This document shows positions 12,421-23,061 of a stretch of DNA of 64,000 nucleotides, in pieces. Every line of letters begins with the position of its first letter. The stretch's first letter is position 1. Below the pieces are notes generated by a model. The model was not told the DNA's origin, made no database searches, and was given only the letters and a program-made list of their open reading frames with translations. Made by a program: the position numbers and the translations under genes. The DNA is taken from assembly GCF_047675955.1 (NCBI RefSeq), contig NC_132904.1, forward strand, positions 57,035,435 through 57,099,434, read 5' to 3'. This DNA is from Chlorocebus sabaeus (lineage: Eukaryota > Chordata > Mammalia > Primates > Cercopithecidae).

Positions 12421-13969
12421 ACCGTGTTGTAGCTTGCATTCACTCTAATTTACTGATAAATCCATCTTTTCCCTCACTGATCTGGAATGGTGATATCATT
12501 ATATGTTATACATACATGAATCTACTGAGGATCTTTGATGTGAAGAGGTTAGATGCAGAGATACCTGGGAGGTCCAGGTGAAAAACAATGATAAAGCTGC
12601 TAGTAGCAATGAAAAGGAAAACGATTAGTGCAAGAAATCTTGCATGAATGAATAGATGAATAATAGATAAGTCTTGTCTCCTCTTTGAAATATGAGGTAA
12701 TAAGGAGAAACTGTATATTTTTTGAACTAGATGACTGGGGAAAATTGTCATGTACAAAAATGGGGAAAGCAGAAGGAGTTGGCTATGAAGTAGAAGATGA
12801 TGATCAATTTAATCATTAGCATTTTGAGTTTGTGGTCCCAATAGAGTATCTGTGTTGTGGTGAGAAGAGAGAGAGAGAGAGAGAGAGCGAGAGCGAGAGC
12901 CAGAGAGAGAGAGAGAGAGAGAGAAGCAGGGAGCAGATTAAGTCTAGATTCAGTTAACTTTTGTTACATATCTACTGTAACTACTTTATTTACTGTACTA
13001 GACAACACTGCATTTTCCTGGATGGTTTATCAACACTTGAGAGGTTTTACTCTTTCTCAAAAGAGTAAAGCAATAGCCAGCATCTCCACAGAATCTCAGA
13101 AAGGCACATCATCTTTTCCCCAGCCCTCTTCCCTGCCCCCTTTTCTTTCCTCCTACCCAGCCTTGGATCCTCACATCTCAGGCTCCTTATCACCCTCCTC
13201 CTAGGGTTAGAGAGGCGGTGGAATTCTCATCCTAGCAGGCCTGCTGGGGGAAGGTAGAGAGCACGGGAAGGGAAAGAAGGTAGGGGAAAAGGATTCTGCA
13301 GAACTTTAACTCTTGGGCTATTTTCCTTCAACTTCTGCCAGGCTTATTGCTAGTCCAAGCAGAGACCAAGGAAAATGTCTCTTACCTTTACCCCTTCCCC
13401 ACAGAACATCCTGGCCTGCCTCCTGTAGCTTAGCTCTAATGTTTTTTCAGAGGCTGGGTGAGACCAGCAGAAGCTTAGAGCAGTCACAGACATGGGGGAC
13501 AAATGCTGCCTTTCACGACTGTAGCAGTAACAAGAAAAACATTTCTAGTGTCCACTATGGAAATGTGTGAGCTGTAGTGGTTTAGGGTCAACGAAATGTC
13601 TGTGAATATATATTATGAGTTCAGAAGACAACTTTGTGTACAGGGGACAGTCTCCATGTTCCAGATCATTGACTTGCAAACAGACAGTGGGACCAGAACT
13701 CATGTAAGTTGGAAATGGGCTGTACTAATTTCTTCCAGTCATGCATAAAGAAAATTTGTTACTGGAGACGTATGCAGCTTCTATATTTTGTCATATAGGT
13801 GGATATAAAAACATTTTCAGGCAAGGATTTCCCAAACACTTCATATCAGAGACTTTAAAAGTTAAACACTAATCATGTAGAGTCTGGTTATTAAAAATAA
13901 AAGCTTCATACTTTTATAATATTTAAAATATATTTCAGCATACCTTAGACTATTTTGTCTGTTTGGAAG
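12421..13969. other. Intergenic sequence with a purine microsatellite
   Basis: No gene is recognised. The open frame of 115 codons starting near 12,857 translates the GA repeat into an Arg-Glu run and continues into unrelated sequence. It has no homologue that I know of and I do not consider it a gene. Confidence 0.45.
12862..12925. repeat. (GA)n microsatellite
   Basis: About 64 bp of nearly pure GA with a few C interruptions (GAGC units in the middle). Confidence 0.95.
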
Positions 13970-14140
13970 CTCTTTGAGGTATAATTTTCCTCATTTTCCA
14001 GATGAAAAAGTTAAGGCTAGAGGGGTCAAGCAAGCCTCTTGACTGACATCACAGGTCAGAGCATCAAAGGACTCAAGCTCAGACTGTGAGTTTCCCAATC
14101 TATTCCTTTTCCTAGTACATCACCACTGCTCCCACAGACT
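13970..14140 (-). mobile_element. MIR element
   Basis: This is MIR in antisense order: 'attttccagatgaaaaagtt', then 'aaggctagaggggtcaagca', 'catcacaggtcagagcat', then 'ctcaagctcagactgtgag'. It matches the conserved core and lacks both ends. Confidence 0.75.
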
Positions 14141-16939
14141 TTGAGTGTCTGCTTTTTCAGACTATACTTTATTTTTGGTAAGCAAAATCTTTACCTCCAA
14201 GAACATGCATGTTTTCAGGCTCAGCATGATTGATTCTGCTTACTTGGTTTGCAGGTGCCTACTAATGTGCTCTATTATACACGTCTAAAATGTGGACTTA
14301 CAGGCATTATCAGGAGTCAGTTACAGGTTTAATGAAGTGATCATACTGACACAGCCTTCTTTTGATAAATTTAACAATTTAATATACAGGAATATATGAA
14401 TATGTGAGGACATAAAAGCTTAACAGATTGTATTTTAACACCTAATTAAACAAAGCAGAGCAGAGAACTGTATTCTTGATTAAAGCTGATAGAGTTGCTA
14501 TTTTGGGCCCGTGAACACTTGAGAATTATCTGTGATTTGTGGTAAATATAAGAAGAAAAGATAGTCTAAAGTTTTAAGAAGATATTTCAACCTTTCTTCA
14601 TAAAATGACTACTCCCCAACATAAGCAACATTAATTGGAATTTTCTTTCAATTTGCTCCTTTATTATAGTTAACACTAATTTAAACTCTGCATTTGAAAG
14701 CTATCTGAGGAAAGCTAGTAGCTACTTTTGCCAAAGCAAATGATAAGTGAAATACTATTTATGATAACTTTCACGTGAAATATGACATGATAAGAATAAA
14801 AATGGTTAAAAGTGGCTCTTTCTAAAGAGGAAAGACAATAAAAATGAAATAAAAAACTTTAGGAGAAACCCAGAGATGGACTTGAGAGCTCTCTGTACTC
14901 TTGCCTAAATATGAGAAAGCTGTAGTCACGTAGCATCCCGAGCTGAGGGTGAGCCAGAGGTGGGCAGGAGAGTGCTGGAGCCTGGCTGGCTCATTGACTA
15001 TCCTTCTCCTCATGCCACATCCAACATGGCTGCCAGACAAGACTGCCTTTCAATGAGGAGCAGAAGCTGCAGGTTCGTAGGTGTCCAGGTGCCTGAGTGG
15101 CCAACACACCCAAGCAAAGAAAGTAAGCTTGTGTTTTTATGCACACTAGGTAAATGCCTTCAGTTTAAATTTTTTTGTTAAATATTTTAGTTTATTTTAT
15201 TGTTATCTTCCAGGTGTCTAAATCTCCAGTCTACCTATTGTACTGGTAATTTAACTCTGTAATGGAATAGTTTACTGCCAACTATTTATATTAAGTAATT
15301 TAAAAATATTTGTAATATTGTTGACTGACTAATAAACTATTAAGTTATTGGCAAGAAAAAAAGAAGCAAGCTTGAGGGAGTAAAGCATTTTTGTTTTAGG
15401 CCACAGAATAAGACCTTCTGGAAACTGTCTCTATTAGGATAGTTAAGTTTCTGCAAAGGCCTAAGAGATACTTATTTAGTTTTTAAATAAAGATTGTCTT
15501 TTCCCTTCTCTAATTTTTCCTGTCTTACCAGACATGGAAGTTCTATTTATTTATAAAATGTTTATATTTTTAGAGCAAGCCAGCTTGGAAGAGTAGGCTA
15601 AATCTGTCGCTTTCCCAGGAGCCTAAACTCCCAAAGCTCTGACATCAGTGGCCTCTTTGTCGCTGGTAGATGCACCACTTAGTTGCAGGTGGAGCCATCT
15701 TGTGCACTGAGTTAACACTTTTCTATTCAATCTTGTTCACCAAAGAATGCTAGAATGATACATCCAGGGCAGAGTTGAAAATTTGGGGGCACAGATTTGA
15801 GATTTTAAAATGCTTAAATTTCTGAAATACTAATACATCAAATAATATGAAAGAAAATGGAAAAGAATACTATGGTTCCTTCTCATGGTTCCTTATTTTG
15901 ATCGGAATAATAAAAAAATTCATTTGACATGTTTCCAAACATGACAGATCAATAGAGTATAAAATGAAGAGAAATAAAAAGTTGAAATCTATACCAGTTG
16001 AAAAATTCAGCATTTTATGTGCAAATGAGTATTTTAGATGCATATCAGATTTGTTAATGAAAAGTCTAAGTGTTGAATGCTGGCAAATAACATTCAGTTT
16101 TAGGATTATCATAAGGGAGATGAGTATGCTGTTTATTTACATGTGAGAACAGTTTGTTTTCACTTTCAACAAAATGTTGCACTCTTTAATTATGATAAAT
16201 CTTCCATTATTTTGGTGACATTTACATATTCAGAAGATACTTTGGGCTGAATAATTAGTGTAATTATTATGTGTATTGGCTGAAACAGCCTCACTTTATT
16301 AGGAAACAAAGGTGTATAATTATATTTGTTTCTCTTGTGGATTATATATTATCATATTAATACTACACATTTATACAGTACTCTATTTTTTAATGCAAAT
16401 AATTAATTCGAGAATTCTTCACCTGAGACTTTTCTTGCTTCATACGGCCAGAGTCAGGGAGATAAATTTATAATGCTGAGTCTCAATGGGAAAAGAAAAT
16501 GGGAATTATTAGCTCAACAATTAGCTGATTCTGACCTTTTCTCATACCTATTTGCTTTTCAAGTTTTTAGGAAATTTAGTAAAATGTAGATTTATATCCT
16601 TCGCAACCTATGAATATAATATTCTCAATTTTATGCTTCATTTTACAGAGTAATCAAGGAAGCATGTTGAGCAAAGTATACAAATTCAACAGCTGGGAAG
16701 GTATTATGGAGAGGTGACATTTTCTTCAGGTTTCCTTGAAAAGAACTGAAAACTGATGAAACTTTTAGATCAAATATTCCTTTGAAAACATGAATAGAAT
16801 GTGTTTGTGAGAGGCATGTATTGAAACATGTGATATTAGTGCGTGGTTATTTTTCACTTTCTAAATTAAACTGACATAAACAGTTTGAGAAATAAGTACA
16901 TGGCTTTTAACTGAAAGCACAATTTTCCATGTAAATGTT
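14141..16939. other. Unassigned intergenic sequence
   Basis: A 2.8-kb AT-rich tract without recognisable genes, RNAs or young repeats. A modest GC-richer patch at 14,920-15,110 shows open frames of about 70 codons on both strands but has no identifiable domain. Confidence 0.4.
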
Positions 16940-17262
16940 GGTCCGTGTTCATCTTTATCTCAGTTAGTAGCAACCTTGTTCTGCAGCAGTGGCTCGTTAA
17001 TTGTTATGGTACGTCGACAGCTCCAGCTCGTGCCACCTTCCCAGTGCACCAACTTTCTAAATGCATCTCTTTCCCTGGTCAGCTTGCGCTGTTGCCTTTG
17101 TATGTCTTCCCACCTCATGGATGTAAGTTTCATTATGAGGATATTGAAAAACAGTCTTCCGGTCATAACCTCAGTGGCTTCCTTTTCTCTGTCACTTCCA
17201 AACCGCAGCACCATTGCTGGGCACCATGTCTGCCCATCCATGGTAGTTAGGAATAAACACAA
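16940..17262. other. CpG-containing island open on both strands
   Basis: A roughly 300-bp segment is richer in GC and CpG than its AT-rich surroundings. It is free of stops for about 100 codons in two plus-strand frames and one minus-strand frame. The minus-strand frame (16,960-17,262) is charged and lysine/arginine/glutamate-rich in its middle. I do not recognise a protein family. It may be an old processed pseudogene or an exon of a non-coding transcript, but nothing here proves transcription. Confidence 0.3.
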
Positions 17263-17267
17263 AAGAG

Positions 17268-17640
17268 TTCAGTTCAGTTCAGCAAACAGTTACGATGCAT
17301 CTGTTTTACGCCAGGAACTGCAGTAGGTGCTGGGGTACAAAGTGAAGAAGATAATTTGCTTGGTCTCAAGAGGGAGCTCCTGGTCTAATACCCAGGCTCC
17401 TACAATCCCTCAGCATTATCCTCTCCACTTTGCCTGTTCAAACCGCTGTTGCTCATTACCTGTGCAACAGTGCTTCCCTCTCTGGCTCAATTCCCGCCTT
17501 TCTTCCCACTGTTCCTTTATCCTGCTAGTGTCTTCCTTTTCAACCATAGCCAACACTCCATCTTCAAGTGCTTAGCGATACAACTTATACCTCAACTCTC
17601 TGGAAAGGCTTTCTGAACTAAGTAAGAGAAGTTGTAAATA
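17268..17640. mobile_element. L2-like relics in both orientations
   Basis: 17,268-17,390 resembles the antisense L2 3' end ('agtaggtgctggggtacaaa' near 17,323). 17,520-17,630 resembles sense L2 text ('aactctctggaaaggctttc' near 17,595). Both are weak matches. Confidence 0.45.
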
Positions 17641-17937
17641 TTTAACTCTTTTCATTTTTCTAAATTATCTGATTATAAGCAACAACAAAACAAAGATCCC
17701 ATATTATTATCTGCAGAGTTAATTTGGGGACAACAGGGACCTCTTAGTTTTTTGATTAATTTTAAACTTACTTGTAATTAATGGGTAGTATATGTTATGA
17801 ATCATTAAAAATTACTTAATAGTAATCACTTTTGAAAATAGGAGGAAAGTAAACATTTTTATGGCAGATTTGTTTGCCTTAAGGATTATTTTGAAAGAAG
17901 TATGAGAATTGAGGCTTGGAAAAAAGGTAGAGTGCTT
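17641..17937. other. Unassigned AT-rich sequence
   Basis: Nothing recognisable is seen. Confidence 0.4.
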
Positions 17938-18240
17938 GACCTGTTGCAGTGGCTCACGCCTGTAATCCCAGCACTTTGGGAGGCCGACTTGGGTGGATCA
18001 CGAGGTCATGAGTTCGAGACCAGCTTGGCCAATATGGTGAAACCCTGTCTCTGCTAAAAGTACAAAAATTAGCCGGGCGTGGTAGCACACGCCTGTAATC
18101 CCAGCTACTCAGGAGGCTGAGGCAGAAAAATAGCTTGAACCCGGGAGGCAGAGGTTGCAGTGAGCTGAGATTGTGCCACTGCACTCCAGGCTGGGTGACA
18201 GAGTGAGACTCCATCTCAAAAACAAACAAACAAACAAATC
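17938..18240 (+). mobile_element. AluS, sense
   Basis: This is a complete dimeric Alu ending in an (AAAC)n tail at 18,220-18,238. The first monomer and the 'gttcgagaccagcttggcca' region fit AluS. The antisense open frame of 96 codons is Alu-derived. Confidence 0.92.
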
Positions 18241-19323
18241 CCAAAACAAAGATTGCTCATATTTTTGCCTAAATGAAAAAAATTAGAGATGTTTCTTTCA
18301 CCTATCCCCCAAAACAGCAAGAATTCATATAGCCTTATTTCCAAGAAATTGGAATATTGGATCTGTGAAAACAAAAATAAAGAACATGGAAAATGTTGCA
18401 AAATTAAAGTATTTCTCTAGATCATTCAAATTAAGTAAGGCAATAATTTTATTTCTTAGAAACATTCACATATATCCAGGCCTGATTACTTCCCCAAACT
18501 CTCCCTCTTTCCATTCCTTTTTCTCCCTACTCATCCCTCACTCCCCTCCCAGAAAACTCACTGTGGCGCCACTTTCCAGAGACTAGAAAAATTGAACCCT
18601 GGCTGTTGAAAAAATGACGATTTTTAACATCTCTAAAAGTTTCCTAAACCTTCTTTTTATCTCTTTTAATTAAACTTTCTTTTCTAAACAAACTCCCTAT
18701 CTAATCGCAGTGTTTTTTTTTGTTCTTTTCTCCCCACACTATTGCTGCCATACTATATTTTCTATTGTTTATTTAAAGCGTGCAGTATTTCAATTACATT
18801 TGGATTAAATAAGGTTTTTGTAAGTTGATCTTGAAACTTAATCACCATCTGCAGCAAAGTGTTATGAAGAAATATATTCTAAGACTAACAAATGACTGTC
18901 TACAATATAGCCTGTTGTAAACTGAAAAGTGTTTCTAATAACATAGATTTTCATGTGTGGGTTTTGTACCCAGCTTTGTTAAATTATAGTTTCACCCAGA
19001 ATGTTGCTTTTCAGGATATTTTTTTAATTTACAGTTTATATTATTATTTAATTGGTAGTAAGCCATTTCTTCTTCAGCATATGAAGGACACAGTTTTTGA
19101 CATTCTAGCTTGTAAGTCAATTTTGATAGTTCATGATAACTGGATTAAATATTACTATGTTAAATAAGTGACCCAGTACTTTGGTCATTAAAATTCCCAA
19201 ATTGGATTACTGTTTGCTTCCTGATTGGACAGCAATTCGCCTGCTAAATCTAAACTTAATTAGAGAGATTATACTTGTCAATATACCAAACTTTCAATAT
19301 GCTGCATTCCATTAACTCACTCA
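18241..19323. other. Downstream flank of the OR gene, no feature recognised
   Basis: This AT-rich sequence lies 3' of the minus-strand OR gene, so it should contain its 3' UTR. I did not find a polyadenylation signal that I could tie to the gene with confidence. Confidence 0.35.
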
Positions 19324-20259
19324 CTATAACTCTTTGCCCTCTAGCATTTTTTTCAGGGCATCCTTTACTTCTGTGTTTCTCAGGCTGTAGATAAGAGGGT
19401 TACGCATGGGAATTACAAGACTATAAAACACAGAGACTATTTTGTTTTGTTTCCATGAATTCCCCGCTTTTGGTTGCTGCAGGTACATGAAAAACAGTGT
19501 TCCATAAAAGATGGTGACCACAGTGAGGTGGGAGGCACAGGTGGAAAATGCTTTGCACTTGCCCTTGGAAGACTGGATTTTTATAATGGAAAAGAGGATG
19601 CAAATGTAGGAGATGAAGATGGTCAGGAGGGACCCAGTGAGATTTACTGCAGAGAAGATCACGAGCTGCTTTTCTTTGCTGTGGGTGTCAGAGCAGGAGA
19701 AGGCCAGAAGAGGGGGGTCAGGACAGTAGAAGTGGTGGATGACATTGGAGTCGCAGAAAGACAGCTGGAACGTCAGAGCTGTCTGTATCACAGAGTTTAG
19801 GAAGCCACAGGTATAGACCCCTATCACCAACTCCCTGCAGACCTGCTGCGTCATAATAGCTGTATAAATCAGGGGGTTGCAGATGGCCATGTAGTGGTCA
19901 TAGGCCATCGTGGCCAAGAGGAAGCATTCTGTAGTGGTGAAAGCACTGGAGAAGTACAGCTGAGCAAAACAGCCTGAAAAGGAGATGGTTTTTTTCTTCA
20001 CTAATAAATTTTGCAGCATCTTGGGCCCAATGGAAGATGAGTAACAAAGATCAATGAATGCCAGGTGACTGAGGAAGTAGTACATGGGGGTGTGGAGCTG
20101 TGAGTCTGCTCTGATGATCAGGATCATGCCAAGGTTTCCCACGAGGGTGATGAGATAAATGACCAGGAACACCACAAAGAGGGGGAGCTGCATCTCAGGA
20201 CGGTCTGTGAATCCCATGAGGACAAATTCGGTCACTGTGGTATGATTGTCTTTTACCAT
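19324..20259 (-). CDS. OR5E1P: Olfactory receptor, family 5, OR5E1-like (intact frame)
   Basis: This is an odorant-sensing class II GPCR expected in the cilia of olfactory neurons, signalling through Golf. It is a single-exon frame of 311 residues, the normal length, ending in TAG. Visible landmarks are an N-glycosylation sequon at N5, GN at 41-42 (TM1), LHTPMY at 55-60 before TM2, C97 and C179 for the extracellular disulphide, SKGKCKAFSTCASH at 231-244 leading into TM6, and NPLIYSLRN at 287-295 (TM7). Two oddities stand out. The DRY motif after TM3 reads DHY (H122), and TM7 has arginine at 286 where family members carry leucine. A splice acceptor lies 11-14 bp upstream of the ATG, as expected for OR coding exons. 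The neighbour at 43 kb resembles OR5P3. In human 11p15.4 the adjacent family-5 locus is the pseudogene OR5E1P, hence the symbol, which rests on family and position rather than on an alignment. Confidence 0.85.
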   Translation of the reverse strand: MVKDNHTTVTEFVLMGFTDRPEMQLPLFVVFLVIYLITLVGNLGMILIIRADSQLHTPMYYFLSHLAFIDLCYSSSIGPKMLQNLLVKKKTISFSGCFAQLYFSSAFTTTECFLLATMAYDHYMAICNPLIYTAIMTQQVCRELVIGVYTCGFLNSVIQTALTFQLSFCDSNVIHHFYCPDPPLLAFSCSDTHSKEKQLVIFSAVNLTGSLLTIFISYICILFSIIKIQSSKGKCKAFSTCASHLTVVTIFYGTLFFMYLQQPKAGNSWKQNKIVSVFYSLVIPMRNPLIYSLRNTEVKDALKKMLEGKEL

Positions 20260-20269
20260 GTTCTCTCGC

Positions 20270-20290
20270 CTGCTGCAAAAATAAGAAATG
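20270..20290 (-). promoter_or_regulatory. Splice acceptor of the OR coding exon (tandem NAGNAG)
   Basis: Read on the minus strand, a T-rich tract is followed by 'ttgcagcagg', placing two overlapping AG acceptors 3 bp apart just upstream of the ATG at 20,259. OR genes usually splice a 5' non-coding exon onto the coding exon at such a site. Use of either AG would change only the 5' UTR. Confidence 0.6.
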
Positions 20291-20504
20291 ATTAGATACT
20301 TAAAAACAAATGCTTCTTACCTCTTTGTTGCATTACCATATGAAAAAAAATGTGGCTTTACATTTCCAATAGTTAAAGGCTGTTATTAACTATGGGACTT
20401 TATTCTGCTAAAACAGACTTGGCAAGACTGTACTCATTTCTTTTTGGAACCAGGAGAACGATTTTCCTAGGACAGAACCTATTTTTATGTTAACAGTGTT
20501 AGTG
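20291..20504. other. Upstream flank of the OR gene (intron side)
   Basis: This sequence contains the presumed intron upstream of the coding exon. No 5' exon or promoter element is recognised. Confidence 0.4.
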
Positions 20505-20960
20505 TTTTCAGTTCAACTCAACAGATACTTCCGGGCTTTGTGTGGGGCCAGATAGCATGCTTGGTGCTGGGCTGGAGATGGGTATGGCAATGACACTGTC
20601 TTTGTTCTTATGGAGTCTAGTGGAGGGTTCGTAAAACATTCCATAAGGGGAAGTAAGCCAAGTACTTTTGGAGCTGTACAGAGTGCTGTAGGAGTTCATA
20701 AGAGGGAGAGATTGAATGTGGATGGTGGAAATGGAAAAGCTTCATTCATTCATTCTTGTTCCCTTTTAAAACACATATTGCCCCTCTTCAATGTGCCAGA
20801 TGCTATGCTAAATGAAGGTGATACAAAGATGAATAAAACGTATGCCTGCCTTCAATGAGCACACAGACTGGTACAGACTGGTGGGAGAAATATGCATGTA
20901 AGTAACTAGTTACAATTCACTGTGGGCAATGCTCTGAAAGAGAGGAATCTCCTAACTCAA
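20505..20960 (-). mobile_element. Two L2 3'-end relics in tandem
   Basis: Two adjacent segments (about 20,510-20,720 and 20,745-20,960) both read as the antisense L2 3' end. The first has 'gcatgcttggtgctgggct', the second 'tgccagatgctatgctaaat' followed by 'gatacaaagatgaataaaac'. They could be two L2 insertions or a duplicated one. Confidence 0.5.
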
Positions 20961-21310
20961 CCTGCTTGCTGTGAAGGCAGTGCGTGGGGGTGGAGGATCA
21001 GCTGTCTCAGGCAACACTGAATTGTCCTAAATTTGAGTCTGGATATTTAAAATTATAAATGCAATATATCCACTTGGCGAACTTATCAATAGGACAGAGG
21101 GATATAAATGAAAAAACAGTTTCTCTGCTCTACCTCCAATGTAATTACTTAATGGTATCCAGTGTTAACAGTTCCTTTAATATTCTAAAAACACTTAGGT
21201 ATAAACAAGTATCAATACACACAAAACACACACACATACACACTTTTCTACATAAATGAAATCATACAGTTTTGCACCTTTTCTCTTTTTACACTTAAGA
21301 AGTATTTCCA

Positions 21311-21529
21311 TGATAAGAATACATGGACACATAGAGGGGAACAACACACATTGGGGCTTATTGGAGGAGGGTGGGAGGAGGGAGAGGATCAGGAAAAATA
21401 ACTAATGAATACTAGGCTTAATACCTGGGTGATGAAATAATCTGTACAACAACCCCCGTGACACAAATTTACCTATGTAACAAAACTGCACATCCTGTAC
21501 AGGTACCCCTGAACTTAAAATGAAAGTTA
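21311..21529 (+). mobile_element. Short 5'-truncated L1 3' end
   Basis: This 219-bp copy of the primate L1 3' UTR in sense orientation ('acctgggtgatgaaataatc', then 'gtacccctgaacttaaaatg') is flanked by a perfect 14-bp target-site duplication, 'aagaagtatttcca', at 21,297-21,310 and 21,530-21,543. It lies inside the older L1. Confidence 0.9.
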
Positions 21530-21717
21530 AAGAAGTATTTCCAAAGCAGTTCATAGAAATCCATGATATTTTCATAACTGTATCATAATTTATTAATAAG
21601 TTCTGTCTTAATGGATATTTAAATGTTTACGACTTTATTTCTTTTTTTCCCCCTATCTCAAATAAAGCTTGCGTTCCTATGTCTAAGCATGTATGTGGAT
21701 TAAAGATAAATCACTAG

Positions 21718-22031
21718 GTCAGGCATAGTGGCTCAAGCCTGTAATCCCAGTACTTTGAGAGGCCGAGGTGGGTGGATCACGAGGTCAAGAGATCGAGACC
21801 ATCCGGACCAACATGGTGAAACCCCGTCTCTACTAAAAAAAAAAAAAAAAAAAAAAAAATTAGCTGGGTGTGGTGATGCGTGCCTGTAACCCCAGCTACT
21901 CGGGAGGCTCAGGCCCGAGAATCGCTTGAACCCAGGAGACAGGTTGCAGTGAGCTGAGATCATGCCACTGCACTTCAGCCTGGTGACACAGCAAGACTCC
22001 ATCTCAAAAAAAAAAAAAAAAAAAAAAAGAA
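21718..22031 (+). mobile_element. AluY with expanded middle A-tract
   Basis: This is a complete Alu in sense orientation with AluY-type sites. The A-rich linker between the monomers is expanded to a run of about 25 A (21,834-21,859), and the 3' tail is also long. It is flanked by a target-site duplication, 'aaagataaatcact' (21,702) and 'aaagataaaccact' (22,032), with one mismatch. It is inserted in the ancient L1. Confidence 0.92.
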
Positions 22032-22721
22032 AAAGATAAACCACTTGAAGTGAAGTTTGGGTCAAAATGTATATATTCATTTTACTTTTTTGATGGTGAT
22101 TGACAAATTGACCTCCAAGTAAATTTCACCAAGTCAAACTCCCTTCTAACAATATTGTGCAAGAATACTGATTTTCCCATACTTTTATCCAAAGTTTTAT
22201 TAAGTTTTAAGCCTTTCCCACCGTGATAGTGGATATTGGTAACTCCTGTAGTTTTGTGTGTTTTTATGAGTAGGGGTTAGCATTTTTCAAACAATTATTT
22301 GCATGTATATTTTTTCCCTATAAACTGTCAGTTCATTTCCTTTGTGAATTTTTCTATTAGGTTGATTGATTTTCTAGAACATTTTATTTCTAGGAGGCCT
22401 TCGTTTATGAAGGAAACCAGCTCTTTGTCTGATACATGTACTGCAAATTACTTTTCAGTTTGTCAGTTGTCCCTTAACATGGGTATGATAATTACTTTGT
22501 ATGCTATGCAGTGAGTTTTGCGTTGATTTCAAATTTATCAATCCTTTTCCTTTTGAATTCTGATCTTTGCAATATGGTTAAATGAAACATCTTCAATTTA
22601 AAATTATTTAAAGAATTATCTCCTGTTTTAGTCCAGAGACTGACTTCATTTCAATTTTATATTACAAACTTTGATTTTCCTGGAAATTTAATTTTGATAT
22701 AAGGAATGAGGCAATCAACGC

Positions 22722-23061
22722 AGTTATGCCTCAAATAAAGACGGGAATACACTCTGAGAAATGCATTGTTCAGTGATTCTGTCATCGTGTAAACATCATA
22801 GAGTGTACTTATACAAACTGAAATGATATAGCCTACTATACACCTGGGCTATATGGCATAGCTTACTGCTCCTAGGCTGCAAACCTGTACCGCATGTACT
22901 GTGCTGAATATAGTAGGCAATTGTAACACAATGTTACTTGTGTATCTAATCATATCTAAACAAAGAAAAGGTACAGTAAAATACAGTAAAATAATATTAT
23001 GAGATCACCATTGTAAGCCGTCTGTTGTGGATTGAAATGTCATTATGCACTGCATGACTGT
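22722..23061. mobile_element. Tigger-like DNA transposon (non-autonomous)
   Basis: This element of about 340 bp has imperfect terminal inverted repeats. The left end 'gcagttatgcctcaaataa' is the approximate reverse complement of the right end, which finishes in 'gcactgcatgactgta'. The interior ('tagcctactatacacctggg', 'tactgtgctgaatatagtag') is a medium-reiterated sequence I recognise from primate genomes. The TA-type ends suggest the pogo/Tigger group. The exact family is not certain. Confidence 0.6.

Noticed and set aside
12857..13204. Open frame of 115 codons starting in the (GA)n repeat
   Set aside because: The Arg-Glu/Ala-Arg run is a translation of a microsatellite. The rest has no domain and no splice or start context.
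16976..17326. 116-codon plus-strand frame as a protein-coding gene
   Set aside because: Three frames are open over the same bases and none matches a known protein. I report the island as an observation but do not call a gene.
19474..19800. 108-codon plus-strand frame opposite the OR gene
   Set aside because: It is an antisense shadow of the conserved OR coding sequence.
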